A DNA stretch of 64,000 nucleotides from Gp6-AA40 sp036802945 (lineage in GTDB: Bacteria > Acidobacteriota > Vicinamibacteria > Vicinamibacterales > UBA2999): NCBI GenBank assembly GCA_036802945.1, contig DAIRVG010000002.1, positions 62,001 through 126,000 of the forward strand, given 5' to 3'. Positions 8,163 to 17,336 of the stretch are shown piece by piece. The notes beneath the pieces were generated by a model that was given only the letters and a program-made list of their open reading frames with translations, searched no databases and was not told the DNA's origin. The position numbers were made by a program, and so were the translations under genes. Position 1 is the stretch's first letter, and the number at the start of each line of letters is the position of its first letter.

Positions 8163-10125
8163 TCAACGTCCGGTCGCTTTCAGCGTTCGCTGCAGATAGC
8201 CTGCGGCGTCATTATTGTCCGGCTGCAGCGCAAGCGAGGCGCGGAACTCGCTGATGGCTTCGTCGATCATCTGCTGGCCGATGAGCGCGAGGCCAAGAAG
8301 GTTGTGCGCCGCTGGATCGTTCGGCGTCAGCCGCACGGCTTCGCGCGCGTGCGGGACGGCGCCGTCGAAGTCATTCTGCTGCAGCAGATGAAGTGCGAGG
8401 TTCCGCTGCGACAGTCCGTTGTTGGGATCGACGTCCACCGCGCGCGCGAATGCCTGCGTCGCTTCGTCGTTGCGTCCCAGCGCTCCCAGCGCGATGCCCA
8501 GGTTGCTCAACGCATCTGCATCACGCGGATGGTCGTGCGTGTATTGCTGCAGTTCGCGGGCGGCTTCAGCGTGTCTGCCGAGGGCCAGGAGCTCACCCCC
8601 AAGCAGGTTGCGAATCTCGGGGATGTCGGTGACGGCGGCGCGGAGATGCGCGATCTCCTCGTCGGTCCGCCCCGCCAGCTTCAGCTCGGCGGCCAGGTTG
8701 CGATGCGCTCGCGCGTGCGGCGTCCAGCGGTCCAGCACCGACTGCCAGAGAGTCAGGCCGGAGAGATATTCGGCGTTGCGTTGAATCGTTGCGGCGGCAA
8801 AGACACCGACTATTAGGATGACCAGGCCAACGGCGGTGTAGGGCGCCCCTTTACGGGGCGCCGATCTGGTGGCCGCTCGGCGGGCCGTAAAGGCCCGCCC
8901 TACGGCATCGATTGCAATAACAACAAATACGACAATCGCGATGAGCGGCAGATACATCCGCCGCTCCGCGCCAACCTCGGTCGAGATAGGGATGATGCTC
9001 GACGTGGGCGCCAGCGTCAGAAAGAACCAGGCGCCGAGGAATCCAACGGCAGGCCGGCGCACGAGCGCGATGATTGTTGCCGCGAGCAGCGCGGTCACGG
9101 CCGCTGCGTAGGGCGCGACTCTGGAGAGCGTCAGCGGCAGCGGCTCACCGTAATCGAGCACGAGCCCGCGCGGCACGATCGCCAGCCGCAGGTATCGGAC
9201 GATCATCACCGACTGGTTGAGGAGGTATTCCCACGGCGACACCGACGCGCCCGCAAAGCCGGCAGAGTCGCCCCGTGGTGATGACCACAGCAACGCGACG
9301 AGGATGAGCCAGGTTGCGCAGAGGCCCGCGTAGTACCGCCAACGCTGCCGCAGCGCCTCGCGGAACGATCCAGAGACGAACGTCCGGTCGTACAGCCACA
9401 CCACGATCGGCGCGATCGCCATCGTCTCCTTGCACACCATTCCCATTGCGCAGCAGACGACCGACAGCGCTAGCCACACTCTGGATTCGCTCGACGCCGC
9501 AGGGCGGGTCCTCCCCGCCTTCGCTTGGGCTCCGGCGGACCGCCGTAGCGCAACGCGTTGAGGCTGGTTGGAACCGCCCCCGCCGCTTCTGACGGACCCG
9601 CCGGCCAGTTGCGCGGTGTAGAGCGTGAGCAGGAGGAACGCAGCCATCATCAGCTCCGTCCGCTGGGAGACGTAGTTCACCGCCTCACTCACGAGCGGAT
9701 GGACCATCCAGATCAACGCCGCCGCAAAGGCNNNNNNNNNNNNNNNNNNNNNNNNNNNNNNNNNNNNNNNNNNNNNNNNNNNNNNNNNNNNNNNNNNNNN
9801 NNNNNNNNNNNNNNNNNNNNNNNNNNNNNNNGTTTACCAGGCGATAGCCGCGAACGTTCAGGCCGCCGAGCGCGTAGTTGATCGCGAAGGAGACGCTGAC
9901 CAGCGGGCGTCCGGCCAGCGGCGAACCCTGCTCTGTTGCCGAGAGCGACGTGGAGAGGTGCCGAATCTGCTCGTTGATGACGATCGCGTGCTCGTCATCG
10001 AACGTGAACGGGGCCGGGAGGGTGTTCCAGTAAACAGCGAAGCCGGCGATGACCAGCACCGCGGCGCGCAACCACACACCGCGTTCATTCGTGATTAACG
10101 ATTGGCGATCTCTGATGTGAACCAC
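8163..10125 (-). CDS. Multi-spanning membrane protein with C-terminal TPR repeats (interrupted by assembly gap)
   Basis: Two frames separated by 100 N (9732-9831) are parts of one gene. The N-terminal part has a TM helix and 'NTLPAPFTFDDEHAIV', typical of DUF1736/TMTC-like or dolichyl-mannosyltransferase-like proteins. The C-terminal part has further TM helices, 'WMVHPLVSEAVNYVSQRTE', then at least four TPR units over the last ~180 residues. Such proteins are envelope-located and possibly glycosyltransferase-related; function is unproven. The first ~16 codons from ATG 10125 are repeat-derived, so GTG 10077 may be the real start. Two palindromic elements (8838-8903 and ~9495-9560) are translated in frame between TM helices. 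Confidence 0.75.
8838..8903. repeat. In-frame palindromic element inside the TPR gene
   Basis: Outer arms GTAGGG (8838-8843) and CCCTAC (8898-8903) enclose two hairpins: GGCGCCCC-TTTAC-GGGGCGCC (8842-8862) and GGCGGGCC-GTAAA-GGCCCGCC (8879-8899). At 66 bases its length is a multiple of three, and it is translated as a basic Ala/Arg-rich segment without breaking the frame. Confidence 0.8.
9732..9831. other. Assembly gap (100 N)
   Basis: Exactly 100 N, a conventional scaffold-gap length, so the true distance and reading frame across it are unknown. It interrupts the TPR membrane protein gene. Confidence 0.99.
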
Positions 10126-10240
10126 GAATCAGTGAGGGCATTCACGATTCGTGACTGGTGACTGGCGATTCGTGATTGTGAACCAGGAACCGTCAATCAC
10201 GAATCACCCAATCACCAATCACAAATCACTAAATCACAGA
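10089..10240. repeat. 7-base repeat array (GATTCGT / AATCACG words), inverted
   Basis: The left half carries GTGATTN- and CGATTGG-type words and the right half the complementary AATCACG, AATCACC, AATCACA and AATCACT words in seven-base steps. It fills the space between the stop codon of the MBL hydrolase (10242) and the start of the TPR gene. It may contribute the first codons of the latter. Confidence 0.8.
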
Positions 10241-10241
10241 T

Positions 10242-11273
10242 TCAGTTGCTTCCCGTCCGCTGATCCAGAACCTGGTAGATACGCGCGATTGTCGCTTCCT
10301 GGAATCCCGGTCCGTTGATGCTCTGGTAGTGCGACTTGTGGGCGGTCATGTCGATGCGCTTGGCCGCGTCCGCTACCGGCACCTTCCGATCGTGCAGCGC
10401 CTTGGTCTGGCTCCATAGGTCGCGCAGGAACACCTGGAAATAGTCGATGCGCTCCTTCCCCTTGAACGGCTCGCCGTGGCCGGCGATCGTCGTCTCGTAA
10501 TCGAACGTCTTCAGCTTCTCGAGGTTGTTGGCCCACTCGTCGTGAAAGCCGAAGTTGAGCGCGCCCGTGACCGGGCCTTCGAAGAAGTCGCCCGTCATGA
10601 TCACCTTCTCCTTCGGCAGATAGACAAGGACGTCGGTGTCGCTGTGTCCGCGTCCGGGGTGAATCAGGCGAATCTCGCGATCGCCGCGGAAGATCGTCAT
10701 GTGATCGTCGAAGGTCACGTTCGGCGGCGTCGGCACCGTTTCCATCAGCTGCTGCTGGTAGGCTTCCTGGGTCTTTAGCCGATCCTCGAGCTGCTTCTTG
10801 CGTGCGGGATCCTGTTCGGACGCGATCTGCTTCCGGATGTTGTCGAGCTGTCCGGGCAGATTCTGGAATTCCAGCGCGAGCCGATTTTTCAGCACCCCGG
10901 CCAGGATCGCGGTCCGCTCGTTCGCGTGACCGATGATCGACACCTCCGGTCCGAAGATCTGGTTGCCGTCGACATGGTCGTAGTGCCAATGGGTGTTGAC
11001 CACGTACCGGATCGGCTTGTCGGTGAGCGTCTTGATGTCGTTCACGAGGCGCCGCGTCGCTTCCGGTGTGATGTTGGTGTCGACGAGGAACACATCGTCG
11101 TTGTTGACGATCACGCCCGAGGTGTCACGTGTTTCGATCGTGCCGTTCCCGAGCGCCGCGTAGACGCCAGGGGCGACCTGGATGAAGCGGTGCGCGATCG
11201 GGGTCTGCGCGCTCGCGGTCGTCGCAAGTCCGATGATGCCGACGAACAGGAAGATGGATGTCAAGCGCTGCAC
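10242..11273 (-). CDS. Secreted metallo-beta-lactamase-fold hydrolase
   Basis: 343 residues from GTG 11273 with a signal peptide ending ASAQ (residue 23). The metal-binding signature 'NTHWHYDHVDGN' (H95, H97, D99, H100) is complete, followed by 'PGRGHSDTDVLVYLP' and 'TIAGHGEPFKG' carrying the later metal ligands. A charged helical insert (~120-170, rich in Lys, Gln and Arg) separates the halves. This matches periplasmic MBL-fold proteins related to quinoprotein-relay or SoxH-like proteins. The substrate is unknown and a role in antibiotic resistance should not be assumed. It is upstream of the TPR gene on the same strand with a repeat array between. Confidence 0.9.
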   Translation of the reverse strand: MQRLTSIFLFVGIIGLATTASAQTPIAHRFIQVAPGVYAALGNGTIETRDTSGVIVNNDDVFLVDTNITPEATRRLVNDIKTLTDKPIRYVVNTHWHYDHVDGNQIFGPEVSIIGHANERTAILAGVLKNRLALEFQNLPGQLDNIRKQIASEQDPARKKQLEDRLKTQEAYQQQLMETVPTPPNVTFDDHMTIFRGDREIRLIHPGRGHSDTDVLVYLPKEKVIMTGDFFEGPVTGALNFGFHDEWANNLEKLKTFDYETTIAGHGEPFKGKERIDYFQVFLRDLWSQTKALHDRKVPVADAAKRIDMTAHKSHYQSINGPGFQEATIARIYQVLDQRTGSN

Positions 11274-11402
11274 GTCGAGCCTCCGATGAGATCGATCCGC
11301 GGACCGTGATCCTTCGACGTCGCTCAGGGTTTCCGAGCGTGTCGAGGGATGACGACCCGCCCCGCACGACGAATCCTATAGTATCTTCCGCATTCAACTC
11401 CG

Positions 11403-12893
11403 ATGGAGGCCCAGGTGAGCGTTTCCTCAGTCGCCGCGGAAGTCGCCGCGCCGGTCGTACCCGCTCGCACGCCCCAGTCGGTGCTGTTCAGAGCCGTCGC
11501 TCCCTTTGTCATCGGCGGCGCAGTGCTCCTGGTGCCAACCCCCGAAGGTCTTACCGTCAACGCGTGGAGGTTCTTCGCACTCTTTCTCGCCACGATCACC
11601 GGCGTCATCGCCGAGCCGATTCCCGGCGCGGCGGTTGGCTTGCTGGGGGTGTCGATCGCGGCGGTGCTCGGTCTCGTGCGTCCCGTCGGTGCCCAATCGA
11701 CCGCCTGGGCGCTCAGCGGCTTCTCGAACGCCACGGTCTGGCTCGTGTTCGCTGCGTACATGTTCGCGTGCGGATACTCGAAGACCGGTCTGGGCAAACG
11801 CATCGCGCTGCAGTTGATTCGCGTGATGGGAAGGCGCACGCTGGGACTGGGTTACGCGATTACGCTTGCCGATCTCGCACTGGCGCCGGTCACGCCATCC
11901 GCAACGGCGCGGGCTGCCGGCACGGTCTTTCCGGTAATCCGGAACATCCCCGAGTTGTATGGATCGCACCCGAACGATCCGAGCGCCGCGAAGATCGGCG
12001 CATATCTGCTGTACACCGGCCTCGCCGCGAGCATGGTCACCAGCAGCATGTTCATCACCGCGCTGGCGCCAAACACGATGGCGATCGCGCTGATCAACAG
12101 CGCCACCGGCGTTACGGTCCCATGGACGGTCTGGTTCAAGGGATTTGCACCGGTCGGCGCCGTGTTGCTGCTCATCCAGCCGGCGTTGCTCTACGCCATC
12201 TATCCGCCACAGATCAGGGACGCTCCTGAGGCGCCCCGCTGGGCGGCGGCGCAACTGAACGAGATGGGTGCGATGTCGCAGAAAGAAGTCACGATGCTGC
12301 TCCTCGTCCTGGCCGCGCTGGGGTTCTGGATCGGCGGCGCTGCGTTCGTCGACCCTGCGATCGTGGCCGTTTTCGTCATCCTGGGCATGGTGATCTTCCG
12401 CGTCGTTGACTGGGAGGAGATCGTCGGACATTCGCTGGCGTGGAATACGTTCGTCTGGTTCGCAGCGCTCGTGACGATGGCTGGAGGGCTCGCGGAGACG
12501 AAGTTTCTCGCCTGGCTGGCGCAGTCGTTGATGCCGATGTTGGCGGGCCTGAGTCTATACAGCACGATCGTCGGCATTGTCGTCGCGTTTTTCTTCCTGC
12601 ATTACTTCTTCGCGAGCATCACCGCCCACACGGCGACGCTGTTCCCGTTGTTCCTGGCGATCGCGCTCAAGATTCCCGGCATGTCGCCGGTGGCGTGGGC
12701 ACTCCTGCTCGCGTACCCGCTCGGCATGATGGGCGTGCTCACGCCGTATGCCTGCGGTCAGAACGCGGTGTATTACGGAAGCGGCTACATCAAGCGACGC
12801 GATCTGTGGGTGCTCGGCCTCGTGCTCGGCGTGATCTATATGACCGTGTACCTCGTGATTATCGTGAAGTGGCTGGAGTATTTGGGTGTCTAG
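11403..12893 (+). CDS. DASS (SLC13) family anion:cation symporter, CitT-like
   Basis: 496 residues and about 12 hydrophobic helices. 'LALAPVTPSATARAAGTVFPVI' and the C-terminal 'PLGMMGVLTPYACGQNAVYYGSGY' are hallmarks of the CitT/YbhI branch of divalent anion:Na+ symporters, which import di- or tricarboxylates. The gene overlaps the MmgE/PrpD gene by eight bases, so the substrate is likely the acid processed by that operon, for example a citrate-, methylcitrate- or aconitate-type compound (inference). ATG 11403 begins 28 bases after a divergent-looking A/T-rich stretch; the MBL gene lies on the other strand. Confidence 0.9.
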   Translation: MEAQVSVSSVAAEVAAPVVPARTPQSVLFRAVAPFVIGGAVLLVPTPEGLTVNAWRFFALFLATITGVIAEPIPGAAVGLLGVSIAAVLGLVRPVGAQSTAWALSGFSNATVWLVFAAYMFACGYSKTGLGKRIALQLIRVMGRRTLGLGYAITLADLALAPVTPSATARAAGTVFPVIRNIPELYGSHPNDPSAAKIGAYLLYTGLAASMVTSSMFITALAPNTMAIALINSATGVTVPWTVWFKGFAPVGAVLLLIQPALLYAIYPPQIRDAPEAPRWAAAQLNEMGAMSQKEVTMLLLVLAALGFWIGGAAFVDPAIVAVFVILGMVIFRVVDWEEIVGHSLAWNTFVWFAALVTMAGGLAETKFLAWLAQSLMPMLAGLSLYSTIVGIVVAFFFLHYFFASITAHTATLFPLFLAIALKIPGMSPVAWALLLAYPLGMMGVLTPYACGQNAVYYGSGYIKRRDLWVLGLVLGVIYMTVYLVIIVKWLEYLGV

Positions 12894-14333
12894 AGAGACG
12901 CGCGCGCTCGCTGAGGTCCTCGCATCGACGATGTACGACGATCTTCCCGGGGACGTCCTCGAACACACGCGGCGATCGATCACCGACTGGCTTGGCTCCG
13001 TGCTTGGCGGCTCCATCGAAACGCCGGCGCGCATCGCGCAGCGGGTGGCGTCTGGCTTCGGCGTCTCGAACGAATCGACGATGTTCGGTGCCGGACGAGC
13101 ATCGGCGGCGGCAGCTGCATTCGCGAATGGCGTCGCGTCGCACATTCTGGAACTGGACGATATTCACAAGGGCTCGACCGTGCATGCGGCGGCGCCCATA
13201 ATCCCTGCCGCGCTGGCCGTAGCCGAACGCGAGCACGCCGATGGGCGGGCCTTCATCGCCTCTGTGACGATCGGGTACGAAGCTGCATTTCGGATCGGCG
13301 AAGCGGTCAACCCGAGCCACTATTTCTTCTTCCATCCCACGGGAACGGTGGCCACGTTTGGCGCCGCCGCCGCGGTGGGATCGCTGTTGAAACTGACCGC
13401 TAACGAAATGCTCGACGCACTCGGCAACGCCGGCACGCAGGCGGCCGCGTTGTGGGAGTTCAACGCGGACGGGGCGATGAGCAAGCATCTCCACCCGGGC
13501 AAGGCAGCAATGAACGGTATTCTGGCGGCCGACCTCGCGCGCGCCGGCTTCACCGGTGCCACGCGCATCCTCGAAGGCGACCGTGGATTCTTCCGCGCGA
13601 TGACACATAGCGCACCTGACTTGTCCAACGAAGCTCGAAGAGCGAAGTCGGAAAGGTCCGCGTCGTCGACGGGCCATAGCGGACCTCAAAGGTCCGCGCC
13701 GCTCTACGACGAAACACGAGTGACCGATGGACTCGGATCGAGATGGAAGATTGGCGAAAACGGCTTCAAGCTGTACTCGTGCTGCGGCCATACCCACACC
13801 GCCGTGGATTGCGCGCTTGATATCCGCTCGCGGGTGAAATGGACGCAGGGGGAAGTGCTTGATGCGGTGAGCGGCGTGGAAATCGAGACGTACGGACCCG
13901 GCTATGAAATCGTCAAGGAGATGAATCCGCGGACGCCGTACCAGGCAAAGTTCAGCCTCGCGTATTGCGTCGCCGCGGCGCTCGCGGAGGGTCGCCTTGG
14001 CCTGGAGCAGTTCGATGCGGAGCGCTTCGGACCCGACGGCGTCCGCGATCCGGCGATCTTCGAGCTGATGCGGCGCATTCGGGTCGTCGTGGCGGCCGAT
14101 CTCACCGCGAAGTATCCTGCGGCGTGGCCCGTGCGTCTGACATTGAAACTGAGGGACGGCACGTCCGAGCGTGGTTCGAGCGACTATCCGCGGGGAAATG
14201 CAGAGAATCCAGTGTCGACCGAGGAGCTCGAACTGAAGTTGACGGCGCTCGTCGGTTCGCGCTTCGGCGACGACAAGGCCCGCTCCGCGCTTGCGGTGCT
14301 GCATTCGATGGAGCGCTGCGCCGACATGGCAAC
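12886..14333 (+). CDS. MmgE/PrpD family protein (3' end lost in assembly gap)
   Basis: Starts at GTG 12886, inside the last codons of the transporter. 482 residues are visible before the N run. The family includes 2-methylcitrate dehydratase PrpD and cis-aconitate decarboxylase. 'HILELDDIHKGSTVHAAAPIIPAALAVAE' and 'KLYSCCGHTHTAVDCALDIR' are characteristic. Usual length is 450-480 residues, so only a few residues are missing. Residues ~246-278 (Ser/Arg-rich) are an insertion not expected in the family and correspond to a palindromic element at 13640-13697. The exact substrate is undetermined. The apparent open frame joining it to the acyl-CoA dehydrogenase is an artefact of the N run. Confidence 0.85.
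13640..13700. repeat. In-frame palindromic element (GCGGACCT-N3-AGGTCCGC) in MmgE/PrpD gene
   Basis: A perfect 8-bp stem, GCGGACCT / AGGTCCGC with a three-base loop, lies at 13679-13697. An additional GGTCCGC copy lies just upstream at 13655-13661. The same stem sequence occurs at 52853-52872. It adds roughly 30 residues to the enzyme without a frameshift. Confidence 0.8.
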
Positions 14334-14433
14334 NNNNNNNNNNNNNNNNNNNNNNNNNNNNNNNNNNNNNNNNNNNNNNNNNNNNNNNNNNNNNNNNNNN
14401 NNNNNNNNNNNNNNNNNNNNNNNNNNNNNNNNN
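14334..14433. other. Assembly gap (100 N)
   Basis: Exactly 100 N, hiding the end of the MmgE/PrpD gene. Sequence after the gap contains tandem AGGGTTCGCGCCGCA copies and a 7-base array, which probably caused the break. Confidence 0.99.
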
Positions 14434-14510
14434 GAAGCCGGCCCCTGCGTTCGATCGCGAACCCACAGGGTTCGCGCCGCAGACCATAGGGTTCGCGCCG
14501 CAACGCTGAG

Positions 14511-14550
14511 AGATCCCGAGTCGCGAACCCCGAACCCCGAATCCCGCATC
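14511..14550. repeat. 7-base repeat array (GAACCCC words)
   Basis: GAACCCC, GAACCCC, GAATCCC and GCATCCA follow in seven-base steps directly before the acyl-CoA dehydrogenase start. Only one arm is visible; the partner arm may be in the gap. Confidence 0.75.
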
Positions 14551-14556
14551 CAGAGC

Positions 14557-15726
14557 ATGACCGACATCAACCCCAGATCGCACGAGTATCAGGAATATCG
14601 CCAGGCAATCCGCGAGCTGTGCGGTCAGTTCGACAGCAAGTATTGGCAGGAAGTCGACGAGCGCGCCGGTTATCCCGACGCATTCATCAAGGCGCTGACC
14701 GACGCCGGCTGGCTTGCCGCGCTGATTCCTGAACAGTACGGCGGCGGCGGCCTGAACATCACGGAAGCGTCGGTCATCCTCGAAGAGATCAATCGGTCGG
14801 GCGCCAATTCCGGCGCGTGTCACGCGCAGATGTACATCATGGGTACGCTGCTGCGACACGGATCGGAGGAGCAGAAGGCCCAGTATCTGCCGGGCATCGC
14901 GTCGGGTCAGCTCCGGTTGCAGTCATTCGCCGTGACCGAGCCGACGACGGGCACCGACACCACGAAGACGCGCACCTTCGCCACCCGCAAGGGCGACCGC
15001 TACATCGTCAACGGCCAGAAGGTGTGGATCTCGCGGATCCAGCATTCGGACCTGATGCTCCTGCTCGCGCGCACGACGCCGCTGCCGGAAGTGAAGAAGA
15101 AGACCGAGGGCCTGTCCATCTTCCTGGTCGATCTGCGGGGTGCCCAGCAGAAGGGGATGACCGTGCGGCCGATCCGCAACATGGTCAACCACGAAACCAA
15201 CGAAGTGTTCTTCGAGGAGTTCGAGGTGCCGGCGGACAACTTGATCGGGCAGGAAGGCATGGGCTTCCGCTACATCCTCGATGGGATGAACGCGGAACGC
15301 ATTCTGATTGCCGCTGAGTGTATCGGCGACGGCTATTGGTTCATCGACAAGGCGCGGACCTACGCGAACGAGCGGACGGTGTTCGATCGGCCGATTGGCA
15401 AGAACCAGGGCGTGCAGTTCCCGATCGCGCGGGCGTACGCAAACGTGCGCGCGGCTGACCTGATGCGCTTCGAGGCGGCGACGCTGTTCGACGCGGGTAA
15501 GCCGGCGGGAGCGGAGGCAAACATGGCAAAGCTGCTCGCCGCCGACGCGTCATGGGAAGCGGCGAACGTCTGTCTGCAGACGTTCGGTGGCTTCGGATTC
15601 GCCGCTGAGTACGACGTCGAGCGGAAGTTCCGTGAGACGCGCCTGTATCAGGTCGCGCCGATCTCGACGAATCTGATCCTGTCGTTTATTGGAGAGCATG
15701 TCTTGGGCATGCCCAGATCGTTCTAA
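14557..15726 (+). CDS. Acyl-CoA dehydrogenase
   Basis: 389 residues from ATG 14557. This is a full-length FAD-dependent acyl-CoA dehydrogenase: N-terminal helical domain, 'LQSFAVTEPTTGTDTTKTRT' (flavin/substrate strand, ~118-138), 'FVVNGQKVWIS'-like beta domain, and the C-terminal helical domain with 'QTFGGFGFAAEYDVERKFRETRLYQVAPIS'. It introduces an alpha-beta double bond into a CoA thioester. It is 76 bases upstream of a CitE-like lyase on the same strand, as in pathways that oxidise a branched or dicarboxylic acyl-CoA before cleavage. Substrate chain length cannot be determined from sequence. Confidence 0.92.
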   Translation: MTDINPRSHEYQEYRQAIRELCGQFDSKYWQEVDERAGYPDAFIKALTDAGWLAALIPEQYGGGGLNITEASVILEEINRSGANSGACHAQMYIMGTLLRHGSEEQKAQYLPGIASGQLRLQSFAVTEPTTGTDTTKTRTFATRKGDRYIVNGQKVWISRIQHSDLMLLLARTTPLPEVKKKTEGLSIFLVDLRGAQQKGMTVRPIRNMVNHETNEVFFEEFEVPADNLIGQEGMGFRYILDGMNAERILIAAECIGDGYWFIDKARTYANERTVFDRPIGKNQGVQFPIARAYANVRAADLMRFEAATLFDAGKPAGAEANMAKLLAADASWEAANVCLQTFGGFGFAAEYDVERKFRETRLYQVAPISTNLILSFIGEHVLGMPRSF

Positions 15727-15805
15727 CAGAAGTAGATTCAATTCTTCGCGTTCTTCGGAATCGTCGTGGTTGATAAAGCCTGGAGCGGGCTCACAATGAG
15801 GATTG

Positions 15806-16744
15806 ATGACCGACACGACCGTGACTCCTGCTGAACGACTCGAGCGCAGCATGCTGTACGTGCCGGCGTCGCGGCCGGACATGATCGCGAAGGCGGCGGC
15901 GAGCGCAGCCGACGGCGTATGCATCGATCTGGAGGATGCTGTCGCCCTCGATGAGAAGCCTGCGAGCCGCGCCAACGTCGTCCGCGCGCTGCGGGAGCTC
16001 GACTTCGGACGCAAGACGCGCGCATTCCGCATCAATGGCCTCGATACGCCGTTCGCGTACCGCGATCTGATCGAGGTCGTCGAAGGGGCGGGCGACCGCC
16101 TCGATCTCGTCATGCTGCCGAAAGCGAACCTGCCTCAGGACGTCGTCTTTGTCTGCATGCTGCTGACGCAGATTGAAATGAGCCGCGACTTCACGCGGCG
16201 AATCGGCATCGAGGCACAGATCGAAAGCGCGAAGGGGTTTCTCTGGGTCCGTGAAATCGCGCAGGCGTCACCGCGACTCGAGGCGCTCATCTTCGGCCCG
16301 GGCGACTACTCCGCGACGATGCAGATGCCGGTGGCGAACATCGGCGAGATGGACGAGAACGATCAGATCTATCCCGGGCACCGCTGGCACGCCGTCATGC
16401 ACGCTGTCGTCGCCGCGGCCCGGGCGTACGGCCTGCGAGCCATTGATGGCCCGTACGCGGGCTACAAGGATACGACCGGCCTCGAGCGCGCATGCCGCAT
16501 CGCGCGCGTGATGGGATTTGACGGGAAACAGTGCATCCACCCCAGCCAGATCGCGACGGTGCACAGCATCTTCGGTCCGACGGCCGACGAAGTCGCGCGC
16601 GCCACGGCGGTGGTGGAGGCTTATGAAGCCGCGGCGAAGAGCGGCCGCGGCGCCGTCGGTCACGACGGCAAGATGATCGACATGGCCAACATTCGGATGG
16701 CCCGGGCTGTCCTCAGGAAGTTCGAAGTTCAACGTGCAAAGTAG
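15806..16744 (+). CDS. HpcH/HpaI-family (CitE-like) CoA-ester lyase
   Basis: 312 residues from ATG 15806. A TIM-barrel lyase with 'RSMLYVPASRPDMIAKA' (CoA binding), 'DGVCIDLEDAVALDEK' (Mg site acids, ~37-51), 'GIEAQIESAKGFLWVREIA' and 'FGPGDYSATMQM'. The closest families are malyl-CoA, beta-methylmalyl-CoA and citramalyl-CoA lyases. It would cleave a 3-hydroxyacyl-CoA of malyl/citramalyl type into acetyl- or propionyl-CoA plus glyoxylate or pyruvate. The final codons ('KFEVQRAK') and the stop are made from the TTCGAAGT repeat array that follows. Confidence 0.88.
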   Translation: MTDTTVTPAERLERSMLYVPASRPDMIAKAAASAADGVCIDLEDAVALDEKPASRANVVRALRELDFGRKTRAFRINGLDTPFAYRDLIEVVEGAGDRLDLVMLPKANLPQDVVFVCMLLTQIEMSRDFTRRIGIEAQIESAKGFLWVREIAQASPRLEALIFGPGDYSATMQMPVANIGEMDENDQIYPGHRWHAVMHAVVAAARAYGLRAIDGPYAGYKDTTGLERACRIARVMGFDGKQCIHPSQIATVHSIFGPTADEVARATAVVEAYEAAAKSGRGAVGHDGKMIDMANIRMARAVLRKFEVQRAK

Positions 16745-16760
16745 TAAGTAAGTTCGAAGT
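16718..16760. repeat. TTCGAAGT-word array, left of dinB-like gene
   Basis: Words AAGTTCGAAGTTC and AAGTAAGTTCGAAGTAA. Their complement occurs at 17298-17336 on the other side of the DinB-family gene, making an inverted pair about 0.54 kb apart. Confidence 0.75.
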
Positions 16761-16769
16761 AACCAGGGG

Positions 16770-17246
16770 CTACTTGGAGCGCCTGGTCAGTCGTTTCAGC
16801 AGCTGGATCTGGCCTGCGTGATACAGGTCGTGCGCGATGATGCCCGACAGCATCGCGTGGTTACTGACCGAACTTCCACGCGGCGTCTGTTCCAGCCGGC
16901 GGGGGTCGAGATCCGCGATCACGAGACGCAACCGCCGATGGGCATCGTCCAAAAGACCGATGTCGTCCCGCCATGCCTTCTCATCGACGCGCAAACGCGG
17001 AAACCAGTTCGAGCCGCGGAGGGGGAAGGAAGCGCGTGGCTCACCTGTGAACCTGCGCCGGACGGCGTACTTCCAATAAGCGCAGTGGACGACGATTTCC
17101 TGGATGTTATGGCGGCCGCGAGCGGGCCTCCATGCGGCATGAGCCGCGGTGACGCGGCGAATTGATCCGCGAAGGTTCGTGCCGTGCCAGGAGCGCCGAT
17201 CGTACGCCTCGTCCAGCTGCGTCAAGAGCAAGTCAATGGCGTTCAT
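16770..17246 (-). CDS. DinB-superfamily metal-dependent protein
   Basis: 158 residues from ATG 17246; the longer frame to 17306 reaches into the repeat. A four-helix DinB/YfiT-type fold is suggested by 'MNAIDLLLTQLDEAY', the His of 'RHNIQEIVVHCAYWKY' (H46, H54) and the C-terminal 'HDLYHAGQIQLLKR' (H139, H143). These histidines form the family's metal triad. Proteins of this superfamily act as thiol- or glutathione-like transferases or hydrolases, and the link to DNA damage is only historical. The gene is enclosed by inverted copies of one repeat word, as if it formed a cassette. Confidence 0.85.
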   Translation of the reverse strand: MNAIDLLLTQLDEAYDRRSWHGTNLRGSIRRVTAAHAAWRPARGRHNIQEIVVHCAYWKYAVRRRFTGEPRASFPLRGSNWFPRLRVDEKAWRDDIGLLDDAHRRLRLVIADLDPRRLEQTPRGSSVSNHAMLSGIIAHDLYHAGQIQLLKRLTRRSK

Positions 17247-17297
17247 CAGGGCGCTCGAGAAGCTCAAAGTACAAGGGCCCACGCGAGCGGGCACATG

Positions 17298-17336
17298 TAC
17301 TTCCAACTTACTTCGACCTTCGAACTTCTAACTTCC
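17298..17336. repeat. TTCGAAC-word array, right of dinB-like gene
   Basis: Words ACTTCCAACTTACTTCGACC and TTCGAACTTCTAACTTCC. This is the complement of the array at 16718-16760. The dctA stop codon (17328-17330) is inside it. Confidence 0.75.

Noticed and set aside
10089..10240. A CRISPR array
   Set aside because: Units are 7 bases without 25-40-base repeats and spacers, and no cas gene is present. The same holds for the other arrays.
10242..11273. A beta-lactam resistance gene
   Set aside because: The metallo-beta-lactamase fold is present, but length, insert and neighbours fit other periplasmic MBL-fold hydrolases, with no evidence for lactam hydrolysis.
12859..14859. A 666-codon open frame on the minus strand opposite the MmgE/PrpD and acyl-CoA dehydrogenase genes
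   Set aside because: It is antisense to clear coding sequence, composed mainly of Arg, Gly and Ala-rich shadow sequence, and crosses the N run. It is typical of high-GC DNA.
12886..15726. An apparent MmgE/PrpD-acyl-CoA dehydrogenase fusion
   Set aside because: The frame is continuous only because 100 N happen not to contain a stop, and the residues after the gap are repeat-derived. The dehydrogenase has its own ATG at 14557.
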